This document shows, in pieces, positions 8,766-17,666 of a DNA stretch of 64,000 bases. The DNA is from Chloroflexota bacterium (GTDB lineage: Bacteria > Chloroflexota > Anaerolineae > Anaerolineales > Anaerolineaceae). Each line of letters opens with the position of its first letter. Within the stretch, counting starts at the first letter, position 1. The translations under genes and the position numbers were made by a program. The notes below the pieces were generated by a model. The model was not told the DNA's origin. It did no database searches and was given only the letters and a program-made list of their open reading frames with translations. The stretch spans positions 62,001 through 126,000 of the forward strand of contig JAKAFP010000006.1 of assembly GCA_021825925.1 (NCBI GenBank). Reading direction: 5' to 3'.

Positions 8766-10460
8766 ATGGAAGAGTTGAAATTTTCTCGATTAGCCAAAAG
8801 AAATATGTGGCTCGAAATCTGGGGGGTTCGCATCACAGCGCTGGCTGCGATCATGATGGGATTGGTGAACATCCTCTCGGCGGTTCAGCCGGCACTTCAA
8901 AACCGAATTGCCATGATCAATGCTTTCATCCCGTTGGAAGTAAGGCACGGCGGCAGACTCGTCTCAGCTCTGGCGGGGTTTGCGTTGATTTTGATTGCCG
9001 GTAATCTTTGGCGGCGTAAACGAACAGCCTGGATTGTTACCGTGTCACTGATTTCAATCACCTTTGCCTCTCATTTGATCAAAGGACTTGATTTCGAGGA
9101 AGCCAGTGGTTCAATAGCACTCCTAATCCTTTTGATTCTTTTAAGAAACAGTTTTCATGCATCGTCTGACCGCCCATCGCTCAAGCAGGGGATTTTCGTT
9201 TTGGCAGTGGCTTTCTTTTTCACTCTGGTTTATGGTTCGATCGGATTTTTCCTTTTGGATCGCCATTTCAGTGTGAAGTTCAGTGCGCTGGATGCCATTC
9301 GACAGACTGTGGTGATGTTCACCTCTCTCTACAATCCAGGGTTGGAACCAATAACCGGTTTTGGCAAATACTTTGCCTTTTCCATTTACATCATCGGTTT
9401 CAGTACACTTGGCTTTGCATTGTTGATGCTGATCAGACCGGTTTTGGTGCGCGGATTTGCGACACCCGAACAATACCAGCATGCCGTGGACATCGTCACA
9501 AATTACGGGCGAACTGCTCTTGCTCGTCCAGTTCTATTTGAAGATAAGACTTATTACTTCACCGGGGATGATTCGGTAATTGGCTATGCTGCGTATGGAC
9601 GGGGTGCCATCGCTCTTGGAGATCCCATCTGTCCGCCAGAAAAAGCTTTGGATTCGATCTTGGGGTTTAAGAATTACTGCATTCGCAATGATTGGAAACC
9701 TGCATTTATCTCCACCCTGCCCGATTATTTGGAAGACTATAAAACCGCCGGCTTTGATGCCATCTGTCTTGGATATGAAGCTATTGTAAAATTGGACAGT
9801 TTTTCATTGGAAGGCAAGGAAAATAAAGACATTCGTTATGCAGTAAACCGTCTCGATAAACTGGGGTACAAGGCAGTGGTTCACCAACCGCCGCACAATT
9901 TGGATCTTATGACCAGGCTGCATGAGATCAGTGACGCCTGGTTGACCAGCCGTCATGGTGGAGAAATGCATTTCTCTGATGGCTGGTTCAACGATAAATA
10001 CATCCAATCAGCACCGATGATGGTTATTCATGCCGCGGATGGTTCGCCCACGGCGTTTGCCAACCTGGTACCGGAATATCAAAACAATGAGCTCACCATA
10101 GATCTGATGCGCCATCTGCCCAAGGTGGAGTATGGCACCATGGAATTCTTGTTTGCACGTCTGCTGCAATACGCAAAAGACAATGGTTATAACACCTTCA
10201 GTCTTGGATTGAGTGCCATCGTTGGAGTCGGTGAGAAACCGGATGACCCGCGGGTTGAAAAAGCGCTGCATACCCTCTCTGAATACGCTTCCCGGTATAT
10301 CAACTTCAAGGGGCTGCATAATTTCAAAGAAAAATTTCATCCCGATTGGCAGCCCAGGTATTTGATCTATCCCGGAGCAGCCAGCCTGCCGCAAATCCTC
10401 TCCACTCTGCTTCAGGCGCATTCGGGTCGCGATTATTTGTGGAAGTTCCTTCGCAAATAA
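8766..10460 (+). CDS. MprF-like phosphatidylglycerol aminoacyltransferase (short membrane form)
   Basis: 564 residues from the ATG at 8766, chosen because GGAG lies ten bases upstream; a TTG at 8721 overlapping the mgtA stop is the alternative. About six or seven membrane helices (to about residue 235) precede a C-terminal DUF2156 acyltransferase-like domain (from FATPEQYQHAVDIV; with DSVIGYAAYGRGAIALGDPI and the late YASRYINFKGLHNFKEKFHPDW). In MprF this domain transfers lysine or alanine from aminoacyl-tRNA to phosphatidylglycerol. The protein is shorter than canonical MprF (about 840 residues), lacking most of the flippase helices. Placement behind mgtA suggests a shared response to envelope charge or Mg2+ limitation; that is inference. 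Confidence 0.8.
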   Translation: MEELKFSRLAKRNMWLEIWGVRITALAAIMMGLVNILSAVQPALQNRIAMINAFIPLEVRHGGRLVSALAGFALILIAGNLWRRKRTAWIVTVSLISITFASHLIKGLDFEEASGSIALLILLILLRNSFHASSDRPSLKQGIFVLAVAFFFTLVYGSIGFFLLDRHFSVKFSALDAIRQTVVMFTSLYNPGLEPITGFGKYFAFSIYIIGFSTLGFALLMLIRPVLVRGFATPEQYQHAVDIVTNYGRTALARPVLFEDKTYYFTGDDSVIGYAAYGRGAIALGDPICPPEKALDSILGFKNYCIRNDWKPAFISTLPDYLEDYKTAGFDAICLGYEAIVKLDSFSLEGKENKDIRYAVNRLDKLGYKAVVHQPPHNLDLMTRLHEISDAWLTSRHGGEMHFSDGWFNDKYIQSAPMMVIHAADGSPTAFANLVPEYQNNELTIDLMRHLPKVEYGTMEFLFARLLQYAKDNGYNTFSLGLSAIVGVGEKPDDPRVEKALHTLSEYASRYINFKGLHNFKEKFHPDWQPRYLIYPGAASLPQILSTLLQAHSGRDYLWKFLRK

Positions 10461-10539
10461 ATAAGCGTTCTTCATAGCAAGGAAACGCCGTCGTTATCAG
10501 TAATCGTTAACCTATTAATTCGTAAGAATCGAAATTGAG
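10461..10539. other. Convergent intergenic spacer
   Basis: Spacer between the MprF-like gene and the minus-strand membrane-protein gene. It carries no ORF of note; the terminators for both genes follow at 10540-10627. Confidence 0.6.
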
Positions 10540-10590
10540 AGCATGAATCGGAATTCTATTCAAGAATTCCGATTCATGCTTTTCTGTCTT
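10540..10590 (+). terminator. Long perfect inverted repeat, terminator of the mgtA/mprF-like operon
   Basis: An 18-bp perfect stem (10540-10557 with 10563-10580) around a 5-base loop, followed by a T-rich stretch (TTTCTGTCTTT). The stem is unusually long for a simple terminator and contains GAATTC on both arms. Confidence 0.8.
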
Positions 10591-10627
10591 TAAAAAAAAG
10601 AGCGATGAAGTAATTCTCCATCGCCCT
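10591..10627 (-). terminator. Intrinsic terminator of the minus-strand membrane-protein gene
   Basis: On the minus strand a 9-bp stem with one wobble (10627-10619 with 10607-10599) is followed by a run of eight T residues (the A run at 10592-10599 on the plus strand). Confidence 0.85.
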
Positions 10628-10639
10628 TTTTGATTATAC

Positions 10640-11731
10640 TTATTTCGGCCAGACTGCGATCTCGAGGGTCAGACGTTCAAAGAAGCTGCCTTGAGGCAGA
10701 GCGCCTTGTCCATAGACCAATTCGATCACACGGGCTTCCAGTTGAAGCGTCGCGGTTTCCAAAAGGATCTGTTGTCCGGCTTCGATCTGGAGGGGTTCAC
10801 CCTTGGAGGCCAGACGCTGACGAATGGCAGGATCATTCATGGCGTGGGAGCTCATTAAGACCTTGGTAACAGTCTGGATGTCATTCTTGTCAAATAGCCA
10901 AACTTCGAACGCGGTTACCTTCTTGGGGTCGCCAACGCCGATCGTATCAGAGATGCCGACGCCACACTCACCCAGGAATTCTCCTGTTTGGGCATCAATG
11001 CTGAAGGAATCATCATAAAGATCGTCACCGATTACATAGGTGGTCATAAAATGGGCAGCAGGACCACCTGAAGGTACACCAGATGCTGGGATAGTCTTGG
11101 AAGGCATGCTTTGATTGGCATAAGAAGAGGGTTCTTCTTCCATGTATTCTTCTTCCATTTCAGTGCCTGCATCCACTTTGCCTTTTTTCCGATTACGGAT
11201 GAAGAAGATGTAAACCAGCGCACCACCTACCAGCAGGAAAAGGGCACATAACGCAGAAAGCAGAATCGTGGAAGTTTTGTTTACTGGTTTGGTAGTGGTG
11301 CTGATTGCAGTCGGTAACGCAACTGGATTGCTTCCTTCTGTTACAGCCGCTTCTGTGCCAAGTGGTAATTGTGCCGGGGTTCCAGAAAGCAAAGCTGATT
11401 TCAATTCAAGAATATCAGGATCGCCAGGTTGATAATTGCATCCACCGGTTTGAAGTGTATCCAACATGAAAGGCGATGTCTGCAAGTTCATGCCCAGGCT
11501 GTCAATTCTTGCCGCAGCAAGGCTTGGATCACGGTTGATCTTGTAAGAGTCAACCACCATGCAAAGATATTGAGCTTTTAGGTCAGCCCGCAAATAGCTG
11601 GCGTCAACATCTTTCCATCGAACTGGAATCAACCACCAACCCAATAATGGTAGGCCGATGATCAATCCCACAACCAATCCAAGAATTCCTGTTATCAGGG
11701 GACGAGCGAGAAGCGATTTAATCTTGTCCAT
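10640..11731 (-). CDS. Bitopic or two-pass membrane protein of unknown function
   Basis: 363 residues from the ATG at 11731, chosen because CAGGAG lies seven bases upstream; an in-frame ATG eight codons earlier lacks one. A membrane helix (about 12-34, GILGLVVGLIIGLPLLGWWL) precedes an extracytoplasmic region of about 100 residues, then a second helix (about 150-175, ILLSALCALFLLVGGALVYIFF), a basic stop-transfer RNRKKGK, an acidic EMEEEYMEEE tract and a cytoplasmic C-terminal domain (about 230-363) that looks compact and mostly beta. I do not recognise that domain. It is downstream of topA on the same strand, 105 bases away. Function unknown. Confidence 0.75.
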   Translation of the reverse strand: MDKIKSLLARPLITGILGLVVGLIIGLPLLGWWLIPVRWKDVDASYLRADLKAQYLCMVVDSYKINRDPSLAAARIDSLGMNLQTSPFMLDTLQTGGCNYQPGDPDILELKSALLSGTPAQLPLGTEAAVTEGSNPVALPTAISTTTKPVNKTSTILLSALCALFLLVGGALVYIFFIRNRKKGKVDAGTEMEEEYMEEEPSSYANQSMPSKTIPASGVPSGGPAAHFMTTYVIGDDLYDDSFSIDAQTGEFLGECGVGISDTIGVGDPKKVTAFEVWLFDKNDIQTVTKVLMSSHAMNDPAIRQRLASKGEPLQIEAGQQILLETATLQLEARVIELVYGQGALPQGSFFERLTLEIAVWPK

Positions 11732-11836
11732 GTAAGTACTCCTGCAGGGATGCATGCCCTGTCACGTCAAAATTGCAATATGTTGAACAATTTAAACATC
11801 AACAATTATTCAACAATACTGATGCAATTTTCGTGC

Positions 11837-14137
11837 CTAATCCTGGACTATGACTCCCACTTGTTCATTAAGAAAACTCTCTGAACAATTGGTACATTGG
11901 ACTTCCTTTTTATTGGAGATAACCAGTAATCCACCGCAATTCGGGCATGGATTGGGCACCGGTCGCTTCCAATTGGTAAAATCGCATTCAGGATAATTGG
12001 CGCAGCCATAGAAAACGCGCCCCTTGCGTGTTTTCCGCATCACAAGGTCGCCACCATCTTTCGGGCAGACAACCCCGATTTTTTCGAGGATGGCCTCTGT
12101 AAACCTGCAAGTCGGAAAGTTGGAACAACTGATGAACTTGCCGAACCTGCCCCATCTGATGACCAGATCATGTCCGCATTTAGGACATTCCCTGCCAATT
12201 TTTTCAGGCTCTGCCTTGGTAACAGGCATCTCAGCCTGTGCTTTTTTAACCTGGGGAGCAAACCCGTTATAGAATTCGCCGATCACTTTTTGCCACGATT
12301 CATTACCTGCGGCGATCTGATCAAAATCCTCTTCCATTTCAGCGGTAAAACCAAGATCCACCACCTCAGGGAAGTGATCCACTACCAGATCATTGACCAA
12401 AAAACCGGTTTCGGTTGGAGAAAGCCTTTTCGCTTCACGCAGCACGTATCCGCGCTGCTGGATGGTCGAAAGAATCGGAGCATAGGTTGAAGGTCTGCCA
12501 ATACCGTTCTCTTCGAGCATCTGTACCAGCGTTGCCTCAGTAAACCGCGGTGGCGGTTGGGTGAAATGCTGTTCGGGAATCAAATGGATCAGTTTCTGCT
12601 TTTGGCCTTCTTCCAGTCCGGCAGGGATCTTGATATTCTCGCCTTCCTCGGTTTTAGCATCTTCATCAGCCGTCTCTTCATAAACCACCAAAAAACCTGG
12701 GAACTTGATGGTTGAACCGGATGCCCGGAAAAGATATTTATGATCCTGCCCGTCAGCCATGACGTCCACTGATAGGGTGTCATAAATGGCAGATTCCATT
12801 TGTGAAGACACAAAGCGCTGCCAGATCAATTGGTATAGTTTGAATTGTTCAGGAGCAAGGTAGGATTTAATGGATTCCGGCTGCCTTAAAACAGATGTCG
12901 GCCTGATGGCCTCATGCGCTTCCTGTGCAGATTGGGCGCGTGTCTTGTATTGTGGCGGAGTATCAGGCAGGTAATCTTTGCCATACGTTTTCTGGATATA
13001 ATTGCGGGCTTCTTTTTGGGCAACATCTGCAATGTTGGTGGAATCAGTACGCATGTAGGTGATCAAACCGGTCGCGCCACCTTCACCAAGATCAAGACCT
13101 TCATAAAGCTGCTGTGCAATGATCATAGTACGCCGTGCGGTATAGCCCAATCGGCGAGATGCTTCTTGCTGCAATGTACTGGTAATGAATGGAGCAGCCG
13201 GCTTGCGGCGGCGCTCGCTCTTTTTGATCTTGTTGATGGTAAAAGGCGCTGCTTCAATATCAGCCAGATAGCTCTCTGTTTTCTGCTTGTTGGTCAGATC
13301 CGGATCAACATCGTCAATCTTGGCAAGTTTGGTAAGGTAGGATGATTTTTTACCTTCAGGCGTGATCTCTGCCTGGATGGACCAGTATTCTGTGGGAACG
13401 AAAGCATCAATTTCTCGTTCACGTTCGACCACCAACCGCAGAGCAACAGATTGCACGCGTCCGGCTGAAAGACGACTGCGAACTTTTTCCCACAACAATG
13501 GGCTGATGGAGTAGCCAACAAGACGATCCAGAATACGCCGGGCCTGTTGCGCATCCACCAGATCCATGTAAATATCACGTGGATTGGCGAAGGCTTCATT
13601 GATGGCGCCTTCGGTGATCTCGTGAAATACCACCCGGTGTGCCAGCTGCGGATCAATTTCGGCAGCTTCCATCAGATGCCATGCGATCGCTTCACCTTCG
13701 CGGTCAGGGTCAGTCGCGAGATAGATCTGTTCCGCTTCTTTGGCAAGTGCTTTCAATTCTTTTACAACTGCCCTTTTTTCATTGGGTACTCGATATTTCG
13801 GCTTGAAACCATCTTCAACATCAATGGACATTTCAGATCGAAGCAGATCGCGGACATGTCCAACAGATGCCCTTACGGTGTATCCTTTACCTAGAAATCT
13901 GCCGACTGTTTTGGCTTTGGCTGGGCTTTCGACAATCACAAGCTTTCCGCTGCGTGGTTTTACTTTCTTGGCAGGTTTCTGCATCCCTTCATGAGCCGGA
14001 GTGCTGCCCATACGATACATGCTGGTCCCGCATTCAGGGCATTTTCCTCGCGTGACAGGTGTTCCAACGGCATTAAATTCTGCAATCGCGTCTTTAATTT
14101 CCCTTTTTGTCTTGCATTTTACACAATAAGCTTCCAT
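11837..14137 (-). CDS. topA: DNA topoisomerase I with N-terminal zinc-ribbon extension
   Basis: 766 residues. A type IA topoisomerase relaxing negative supercoils. Residues 1-50 form an extra four-cysteine ribbon (CVKC...CPEC) of the kind annotated as DUF5679, joined by a basic linker to the Toprim domain (LVIVESPAKAKTVGRFLG, then DPDREGEAIAWH). The active-site Tyr is in TGLITYMRTDS near residue 358. Three C-terminal zinc ribbons follow (CPKCGHDLVIRWGRFGKF, CPKDGGDLVMRKTRKG, CPNCGGLLV). Standard TopA begins at the Toprim domain, so the N-terminal ribbon is the unusual part. manC lies eight bases upstream, so it probably belongs to the ffh-topA run. Confidence 0.93.
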   Translation of the reverse strand: MEAYCVKCKTKREIKDAIAEFNAVGTPVTRGKCPECGTSMYRMGSTPAHEGMQKPAKKVKPRSGKLVIVESPAKAKTVGRFLGKGYTVRASVGHVRDLLRSEMSIDVEDGFKPKYRVPNEKRAVVKELKALAKEAEQIYLATDPDREGEAIAWHLMEAAEIDPQLAHRVVFHEITEGAINEAFANPRDIYMDLVDAQQARRILDRLVGYSISPLLWEKVRSRLSAGRVQSVALRLVVEREREIDAFVPTEYWSIQAEITPEGKKSSYLTKLAKIDDVDPDLTNKQKTESYLADIEAAPFTINKIKKSERRRKPAAPFITSTLQQEASRRLGYTARRTMIIAQQLYEGLDLGEGGATGLITYMRTDSTNIADVAQKEARNYIQKTYGKDYLPDTPPQYKTRAQSAQEAHEAIRPTSVLRQPESIKSYLAPEQFKLYQLIWQRFVSSQMESAIYDTLSVDVMADGQDHKYLFRASGSTIKFPGFLVVYEETADEDAKTEEGENIKIPAGLEEGQKQKLIHLIPEQHFTQPPPRFTEATLVQMLEENGIGRPSTYAPILSTIQQRGYVLREAKRLSPTETGFLVNDLVVDHFPEVVDLGFTAEMEEDFDQIAAGNESWQKVIGEFYNGFAPQVKKAQAEMPVTKAEPEKIGRECPKCGHDLVIRWGRFGKFISCSNFPTCRFTEAILEKIGVVCPKDGGDLVMRKTRKGRVFYGCANYPECDFTNWKRPVPNPCPNCGGLLVISNKKEVQCTNCSESFLNEQVGVIVQD

Positions 14138-14145
14138 GGCCTGAC

Positions 14146-15243
14146 CTATAAATATTGGGTATAGTTATGCTCATTTAAATATTGCACAACTTCTTTAATC
14201 TTTTGACTGTCACCACGTGGACAAATTAATAGAGCGTCCGGCGTGTCTACGATGATCATGTTCTGTGAACCGATGGTTACGATCACACGATCCTGCGAAG
14301 TTGAATATACCATTGTATTGTCTGTTTCCATGCCAATATGTTTTGCATTGATGATAATGTTACCATTGAGATCAGGGTCAAGCACATCAAAAAGTGAATC
14401 CCAGCTTCCCACATCATTCCATCCCAGAGTGCTGGCGGGTAAGACCACCACCCTATCCGATTTTTCCATAATGCCGTAATCAATGGTTTGCGGTTTAATA
14501 CTTGCCCAATGTTCTGAGAATTCAGATCCCAAGTGGTTAACGGTTAACATGGGAGTCAGCTTTGTGATCGTATCAAACAACACAGGCATATAGCGTTTGA
14601 TCTCTGCCAGGATCACATCCACCTTCCAGATGAACATGCCCGAATTCCAACTGAACTTTTCATTTCGCAAAAACTCTATCGCACGAGCTTCTGAGGGTTT
14701 TTCAAAGAATGTGTTCACTTTATAAGATTTAACAGATTCAAAGCTTTTAAGTTGTTCTCCCCTTTCGATATAACCGTAGCCTGTCGAGGGAAAAGTGGGT
14801 TGAATCCCCAACGTGACCAAGACATCTGTTTTGGCGATCTGATACGCGGATTCCAATGTTTCACGAAAATCTATGACATTTTTAATGAAATGATCTGCAG
14901 TCAGGATGGCGATCACGGCATCCGGGTTGATTTTTTTCAATGAAGCGGCCGCCATGGCCACCACGGCTGCCGTCCCTCTGGGCATGGGCTCAATCAGGAA
15001 GTTTTTCAAGGGAATTTCTGGGGCTAGTGAACTTAATGCCTCAACCTGGCTTGCAATGGTTACCACATAAATGTGATCCGTTTCAAATACACCCTGCAGT
15101 CTTTCGAGTGCGATTTCAAACAAAGACTTTCCATCAAACACCTTCAGCATTTGTTTGGGACAGGCTTTTCTGGATAGCGGCCACAAACGTGTTCCGCCTC
15201 CACCTGCCATGATCACTGCGTAGAAATCTTTATTTGTTGTCAT
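14146..15243 (-). CDS. manC: Mannose-1-phosphate guanylyltransferase
   Basis: 365 residues from the ATG at 15243, where the protein begins MTTNKDFYAVIMAGGGGTRLWPLS; an earlier in-frame ATG would add 18 unrelated residues. The GGGGTRLWPLS nucleotide loop, the FIEKP-like FFEKPSEA motif and the NSGMFIWK segment identify a GDP-mannose pyrophosphorylase, making GDP-mannose for glycans and glycolipids. It lacks the C-terminal isomerase domain of bifunctional ManC/AlgA. Its start lies 14 bases inside the end of dprA, so translation is likely coupled. Confidence 0.88.
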   Translation of the reverse strand: MTTNKDFYAVIMAGGGGTRLWPLSRKACPKQMLKVFDGKSLFEIALERLQGVFETDHIYVVTIASQVEALSSLAPEIPLKNFLIEPMPRGTAAVVAMAAASLKKINPDAVIAILTADHFIKNVIDFRETLESAYQIAKTDVLVTLGIQPTFPSTGYGYIERGEQLKSFESVKSYKVNTFFEKPSEARAIEFLRNEKFSWNSGMFIWKVDVILAEIKRYMPVLFDTITKLTPMLTVNHLGSEFSEHWASIKPQTIDYGIMEKSDRVVVLPASTLGWNDVGSWDSLFDVLDPDLNGNIIINAKHIGMETDNTMVYSTSQDRVIVTIGSQNMIIVDTPDALLICPRGDSQKIKEVVQYLNEHNYTQYL

Positions 15244-16348
15244 TGAATATATAATTACCTTTCGTTTCTCTGGCAGCAACATAATGCATGCCGCCAACTT
15301 GAGTCACCATACCTTTTAATTCCATCATCGTGAGTGTAGCCGATACTTCGTTGATAGGCAACCCTGACAAATTGCACAAATCGTCAACATGCAAAGGTTC
15401 CTGAGATAAACAATTCAATAGATTCTTCTCAATTTGACTCGTTGGATTCAGTTTGCGGGTCAATTGTTTTTCTGGTATCTGTTCAAGTTTCAAAGCATCC
15501 AAAATTTCTGACATTTTCAATAACGGACGCGCACCCTGCTCGATAAGGCGATTGGTTCCCTCGCTTTGAGGAGCCAAAATGCTGCCTGGAACAGCAAACA
15601 CATCCCTGCCTTGTTCAACTGCAAATTCAGCGGTGATCAAAGCGCCGCTAGTTTCACCTGCTTCAACCACTACCGTGGCCAAAGATAGGCCTGAAATGAT
15701 CCTGTTCCTGGGCGGAAAATTCACACCGTCAGGCTGTGTGCCAATCGGATAATCGCTCACCAATGCACCTTGAGTTGCGATCTCCGCCGCAAGCTTGCGA
15801 TGTTCAGGAGGGTATACAACATCCACCCCGTTGCCGAGGACCGCAATTGTTCTTCCGCCTGCCTGAAGGGCCGTTTGATGGGCAATGGCGTCCACACCAC
15901 GCGCCAGGCCACTGACCACTGTGATACCGTTTTGTGCAAGAAATCGCGCTATTTCAGCTGCCACTTGTCGGCCATAGGGTGTGACCCGCCGGGTGCCGAC
16001 CACTGCCACAGCCCAATCGTCTTCCACATTGATCGAACCATTTACAAATAATACCGGTGGAGCCTGGTTTATTTCTTTCAACCGCCTGGGGTAGTCTGCG
16101 TCTTCCCAGGTCAAAACTTTAACATGTTTTTTTTCGATCGTCGCCATGATGAGATCAAGATCCACCTGACGGCGAACCTGCAAGAAATTCTCAACAATTT
16201 TTGGGGGAAGACCCGCAGCTAATAGTCCTTCAGGGGGTGACTCCCATGCAATATCCAGGGTCCCGAAGAAGTCAATTAATTGACGAAGCCGAACGGCGCC
16301 GATGCCTTTAACTCGATTGAATCCCACCCAATAGGCTTTTGCATCCAC
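15230..16348 (-). CDS. dprA: DNA-processing protein DprA (Smf)
   Basis: 372 residues: an N-terminal helix-hairpin-helix region (GFNRVKGIGAVRLRQLIDFFG), the central Rossmann-like domain (VAVVGTRRVTPYGRQ, VVSGLARGVDAIAHQTAL, FPPRNRIISGLS, VVEAGETSGALITA), and a C-terminal winged-helix domain (about 300-365). DprA protects incoming single-stranded DNA and loads RecA during natural transformation. Its presence does not by itself prove competence. It overlaps manC downstream and follows rimM by nine bases. Confidence 0.95.
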   Translation of the reverse strand: MDAKAYWVGFNRVKGIGAVRLRQLIDFFGTLDIAWESPPEGLLAAGLPPKIVENFLQVRRQVDLDLIMATIEKKHVKVLTWEDADYPRRLKEINQAPPVLFVNGSINVEDDWAVAVVGTRRVTPYGRQVAAEIARFLAQNGITVVSGLARGVDAIAHQTALQAGGRTIAVLGNGVDVVYPPEHRKLAAEIATQGALVSDYPIGTQPDGVNFPPRNRIISGLSLATVVVEAGETSGALITAEFAVEQGRDVFAVPGSILAPQSEGTNRLIEQGARPLLKMSEILDALKLEQIPEKQLTRKLNPTSQIEKNLLNCLSQEPLHVDDLCNLSGLPINEVSATLTMMELKGMVTQVGGMHYVAARETKGNYIFNDNK

Positions 16349-16357
16349 CCCAACCTC

Positions 16358-16918
16358 TTATTCCCATTCAGGTAACCTGACCACCATTTTTCGAGAGCTG
16401 CGATCAATGGATCTCACCGCATCCCGAATGGCAGGCAGAAGTAGCTCCTCACCATTTTCTTTGTTAATTATATAGACATCGTTCGCGCCGGTAACAAGAA
16501 TCTCACCGATCGTACCCACCAGGCTGCCATCTTCTTCAACCACAGTCATGCCGATGATCTCATGATGATAAAACTCGCCTTCTGGAAGTTGATTGGCATC
16601 TTCAGTTTTAATGGAAACGATCTGATTTCTCAGAATGGAAACCTGGTCACAATCAGTGAAACCCTTAAAACTAATCAATATTTTATCCGCCGTGGGTCTT
16701 ACGCTGGCAACCTCGTAAGGTTGTTGTTTGCTGCCAATATACACGATATTCCCTGGCAAAATTTTCTCCGGGAAATCCGTCATCACTTCCATCACGATCT
16801 CGCCTTTAACGCCATGTGTGCGTTGAAGCTTGCCGATGGTCAAAAATACAGGCCCACCCGACTGGGGCGAGCCTGTATTTTGTTTACGTTTCGAAGAAGA
16901 GGACTCGGCAGTTGTCAT
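16358..16918 (-). CDS. rimM: 16S rRNA processing protein RimM
   Basis: 186 residues. After a short Ser-rich N-terminal tail comes the RimM domain (IGKLQRTHGVKGEIVMEVMTDFPE) and a PRC-barrel domain (EFYHHEIIGMTVVEEDGSLVGTIGEIL, then LLPAIRDAVRSID). RimM helps mature the 3' domain of the 30S subunit and binds S19. It overlaps khpA by four bases and is in the conserved ffh-rpsP-khpA-rimM order, lacking the trmD and rplS genes that follow in many bacteria. Confidence 0.93.
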   Translation of the reverse strand: MTTAESSSSKRKQNTGSPQSGGPVFLTIGKLQRTHGVKGEIVMEVMTDFPEKILPGNIVYIGSKQQPYEVASVRPTADKILISFKGFTDCDQVSILRNQIVSIKTEDANQLPEGEFYHHEIIGMTVVEEDGSLVGTIGEILVTGANDVYIINKENGEELLLPAIRDAVRSIDRSSRKMVVRLPEWE

Positions 16919-17151
16919 CGAGGTTCTGCAACGTCCAGGGTTGCTTGCTTGCCTTCACGGGCAGCGGCAACACGCAGAAGAACACGCATAGCGTTAGCCA
17001 CTCTGCCGCTCTTGCCAATTACCCGACCCATGTCTTCTTTTGCGACATGCAGTTCAAGGTTTTCCCGTCCGCCATTGCGAAACTGGGAAACGACCACTTG
17101 AGAAGGATCGTCTACGAGCGAAAGTGCAATGTATTCAATCAGCTCTTTCAC
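16915..17151 (-). CDS. khpA: KH-domain RNA-binding protein KhpA
   Basis: 78 residues from the GTG at 17151, preceded by AAGGAGG; this gives the usual family length, whereas the ATG at 17211 would add 20 atypical residues. The KH motif VIGKSGRVANAMRVLLRVAAA is intact. KhpA is a small cytoplasmic RNA-binding protein that works with KhpB in cell division and envelope control in Firmicutes. Its place between rpsP and rimM is conserved across bacteria. Confidence 0.9.
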   Translation of the reverse strand: MKELIEYIALSLVDDPSQVVVSQFRNGGRENLELHVAKEDMGRVIGKSGRVANAMRVLLRVAAAREGKQATLDVAEPR

Positions 17152-17219
17152 AGTTCCTCCTTCCGCCATAATCTTCGGCGGACGATATGATGCAGTAGGC
17201 CTTTTGTCCATCTCGTTTA

Positions 17220-17555
17220 TTATGCTTTGATCTTGGCGGCTCGATCAGCGTACGATTTGGTCGCTTCATCAACCAAAGTAGCGATTGCCTCGCCTTTTTT
17301 GAAGCGTTCGTAACGATCCAGCAGACCAACACTCTTGAAGATCTTCATTACTGATTCACTTGGAACAGCACCATTCTTCATCCACTCATACACGCGGTCT
17401 TCCTTCACATCGAAGGCAAACGGCTCGCTGGTTGGATTGTAGTTGCCCAGAATTTCAATGAACTTGCCATCGCGGGGGCTTTCAATATCAGCCACGATGA
17501 TGCGATAACTGGGTTGGTGCCTTAAACCGGTCCGGCGTAAACGAATTCTAACCAT
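17220..17555 (-). CDS. rpsP: 30S ribosomal protein S16
   Basis: 111 residues. MVRIRLRRTGLRHQPSYRIIVADIESPRDGKFIEILGNYNP is split across the conserved S16 fold, followed by a short basic C-terminal tail that is longer than in E. coli (82 residues). It lies in the ffh-rpsP-khpA-rimM cluster. Confidence 0.96.
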   Translation of the reverse strand: MVRIRLRRTGLRHQPSYRIIVADIESPRDGKFIEILGNYNPTSEPFAFDVKEDRVYEWMKNGAVPSESVMKIFKSVGLLDRYERFKKGEAIATLVDEATKSYADRAAKIKA

Positions 17556-17666
17556 CGAAAAAATCTCCTGTTTCTTGTCTAAAAATGATCAAATATGCGT
17601 GATTCCAAAAATTCCACGTTGGCTGGGGGGCGCTGAAGGAAGCGCAAACCGCCGTTTCATTTCTGA

